Below are positions 51,044-51,744 of a stretch of 51,744 nucleotides of DNA, piece after piece. A program made the translations under genes and the position numbers. Position 1 is the stretch's first letter, and every line of letters starts with the position of its first letter. The notes beneath the pieces were generated by a model. The model saw nothing but the letters and a program-made list of their open reading frames with translations. It made no database searches and was not told the origin of the DNA. The stretch comes from Fimadaptatus sp050946055 (GTDB lineage: Bacteria > Bacillota > Clostridia > Christensenellales > Aristaeellaceae): assembly GCA_050946055.1 (NCBI GenBank), contig JBMNUB010000015.1:1-51744 (forward strand), in the 5' to 3' direction.

Positions 51044-51744
51044 TCACAGCAGGAATGTGACCACGCAAAACGCCAGCGCGCCCGCAGCCAGCAGTGCCAG
51101 CGCCAGAAGCGTGAGCGTCTCGCCCGATATGCCACGGTTGCGCGGGGCGTTGCTGAGCCGATAGCGCTCCACGCCCTCGCTCATCAGCATTTCATCATCG
51201 GCGAAGGCTCCGTCGCCGTCGGGGTCATCGGTGTCGTAGTCGTATGAGGCGCGCCTGTGCGAAGGTCTGGGACTGCGCGCGCCGCCCTCGCGCTCGGAGT
51301 ATGTCGCGCGCGAACGCTGCGCAAGGTGCGAGTCATACGCCCGTGCCGAGGTGCGCCGCCGGACTTCGCCCTCGCGCCTGTCATCGTCGGATATGAAGCG
51401 CGGTATGCTGGGTCCGCCGTCGCGCGTGTTCCTTGCGGGACGGGACGCGCGGCGCTCGCCGTACTGATCGTCGTCGAAGGAGCGGGAAGCCCGGCCTTCG
51501 CGCCTGCGAGGTGAGTCCATGCCGTCCTGTTCCTCGTCGAAGGAGCGGGAAGCCCGGCCTTCGCGCCTGCGAGGTGAGTCCATGCCGTCCTGTTCCTCGT
51601 CGAAGGAGCGGGAAGCTCGGCCTTCGCGCCTGCGAGGTGAGTCCATGCCGTCCTGTTCCTCATCGAAAGAGCGGGAAGCCCGGCCTTCGCGCCTGCGGGG
51701 TGAGTCCATGCCGTCCTGTTCCTCATCGAAGGAGCGGGAAGCTC
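51044..51744 (-). CDS. membrane-anchored protein with 21-residue charged repeats (5' end outside window)
   Basis: The frame is open to the window edge, so the N terminus is missing. At least four copies of a 21-residue unit (MDSPRRREGRASRSFDEEQD plus G) are seen, encoded by 63-bp DNA repeats that are almost identical. A variable, highly charged, probably disordered region follows (YDTDDPDGDGAFADDEM). A single C-terminal transmembrane helix (TLLALALLAAGALAFCVVTF) ends two residues before the stop, so it is tail-anchored or type II with nearly all of the protein on one side. I recognise no domain. Polyampholyte repeats suggest a scaffold, linker or surface role, but this is a guess. Confidence 0.8.
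   Translation of the reverse strand, partial: ASRSFDEEQDGMDSPRRREGRASRSFDEEQDGMDSPRRREGRASRSFDEEQDGMDSPRRREGRASRSFDEEQDGMDSPRRREGRASRSFDDDQYGERRASRPARNTRDGGPSIPRFISDDDRREGEVRRRTSARAYDSHLAQRSRATYSEREGGARSPRPSHRRASYDYDTDDPDGDGAFADDEMLMSEGVERYRLSNAPRNRGISGETLTLLALALLAAGALAFCVVTFLL
51476..51744. repeat. 63-bp coding tandem repeat (at least 4 units)
   Basis: GGAGCGGGAAGCCCGGCCTT recurs every 63 bp from about 51478 to the window end, differing at only a few positions between units. The period keeps the reading frame of the membrane protein. Confidence 0.95.

Overview
This window looks like chromosomal DNA from a GC-rich, spore-forming member of the Bacillota (class Clostridia), probably a gut lineage. 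The evidence is the sporulation pair yabP-yabQ next to a divIC-like gene, an IspH-ribosomal S1 fusion gene, a HutP-like gene in front of cmk, a CtsR-type operator, many vegetative promoters of the TTGACA/TATAAT type with 17-bp spacers, and strong AGGAGG ribosome binding sites. No transposase, integrase, phage gene, rRNA or CRISPR array was seen. The lineage is an inference; only the broad group is well supported. Isoleucine is written mostly as ATA, which is unusual for a GC-rich genome.

Layout. 0-5 kb: mtaB (tRNA modification), a HIT hydrolase, a secreted M1-type peptidase and rpsU. 5.7-9 kb: a GNAT acetyltransferase, then rtcB (RNA ligase) behind a promoter, a small ORF and a terminator. 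9.6-13.3 kb: a UroD-like methyltransferase, a Gfo/Idh/MocA oxidoreductase and an EamA exporter. 14.7-18.7 kb: a PHP phosphatase coupled to an HI0933-type flavoprotein, then a COG2509-type flavoprotein. 19.2-24.2 kb: a TIM-barrel sugar isomerase, a MATE exporter and a cytosolic GH36-type alpha-galactosidase, a small carbohydrate and efflux region. 24.5 kb: tRNA-Leu(UAA). 25.3-29.1 kb: clpB and a CbpA-like dnaJ, the latter under a CtsR-type operator. 29.8-35.5 kb: surE, then a tight run rpiR - HI0933 flavoprotein - Nudix - hutP-like - cmk - plsC, followed by ispH-rpsA and a metallophosphoesterase. 39.3-41.3 kb: yabP-yabQ-divIC-ppx. 41.5-46.7 kb: a small secreted protein, a VOC protein, then ECF substrate-binding subunit - coaX - hom - cupin. 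47.4-51.7 kb: a DUF3810-like membrane metalloprotease, a second TIM-barrel isomerase, rubrerythrin, rpsT, and a membrane protein with 21-residue repeats that runs off the window end.

The genes are mostly ordinary housekeeping. What stands out is between them. There are seven intergenic minisatellite arrays of different unit lengths (39, 43, 45, 57, 58, 66 and 78 bp), each found at one place only. There are also two dispersed repeat families. Family A is about 250 bp, rich in inverted repeats, with five full or partial copies in both orientations. Family B is about 190 bp, with two near-identical copies and one expanded relative; one copy forms the very end of the MATE gene. These repeats fill most of the long gene-free stretches and are the best candidates for something undescribed here.
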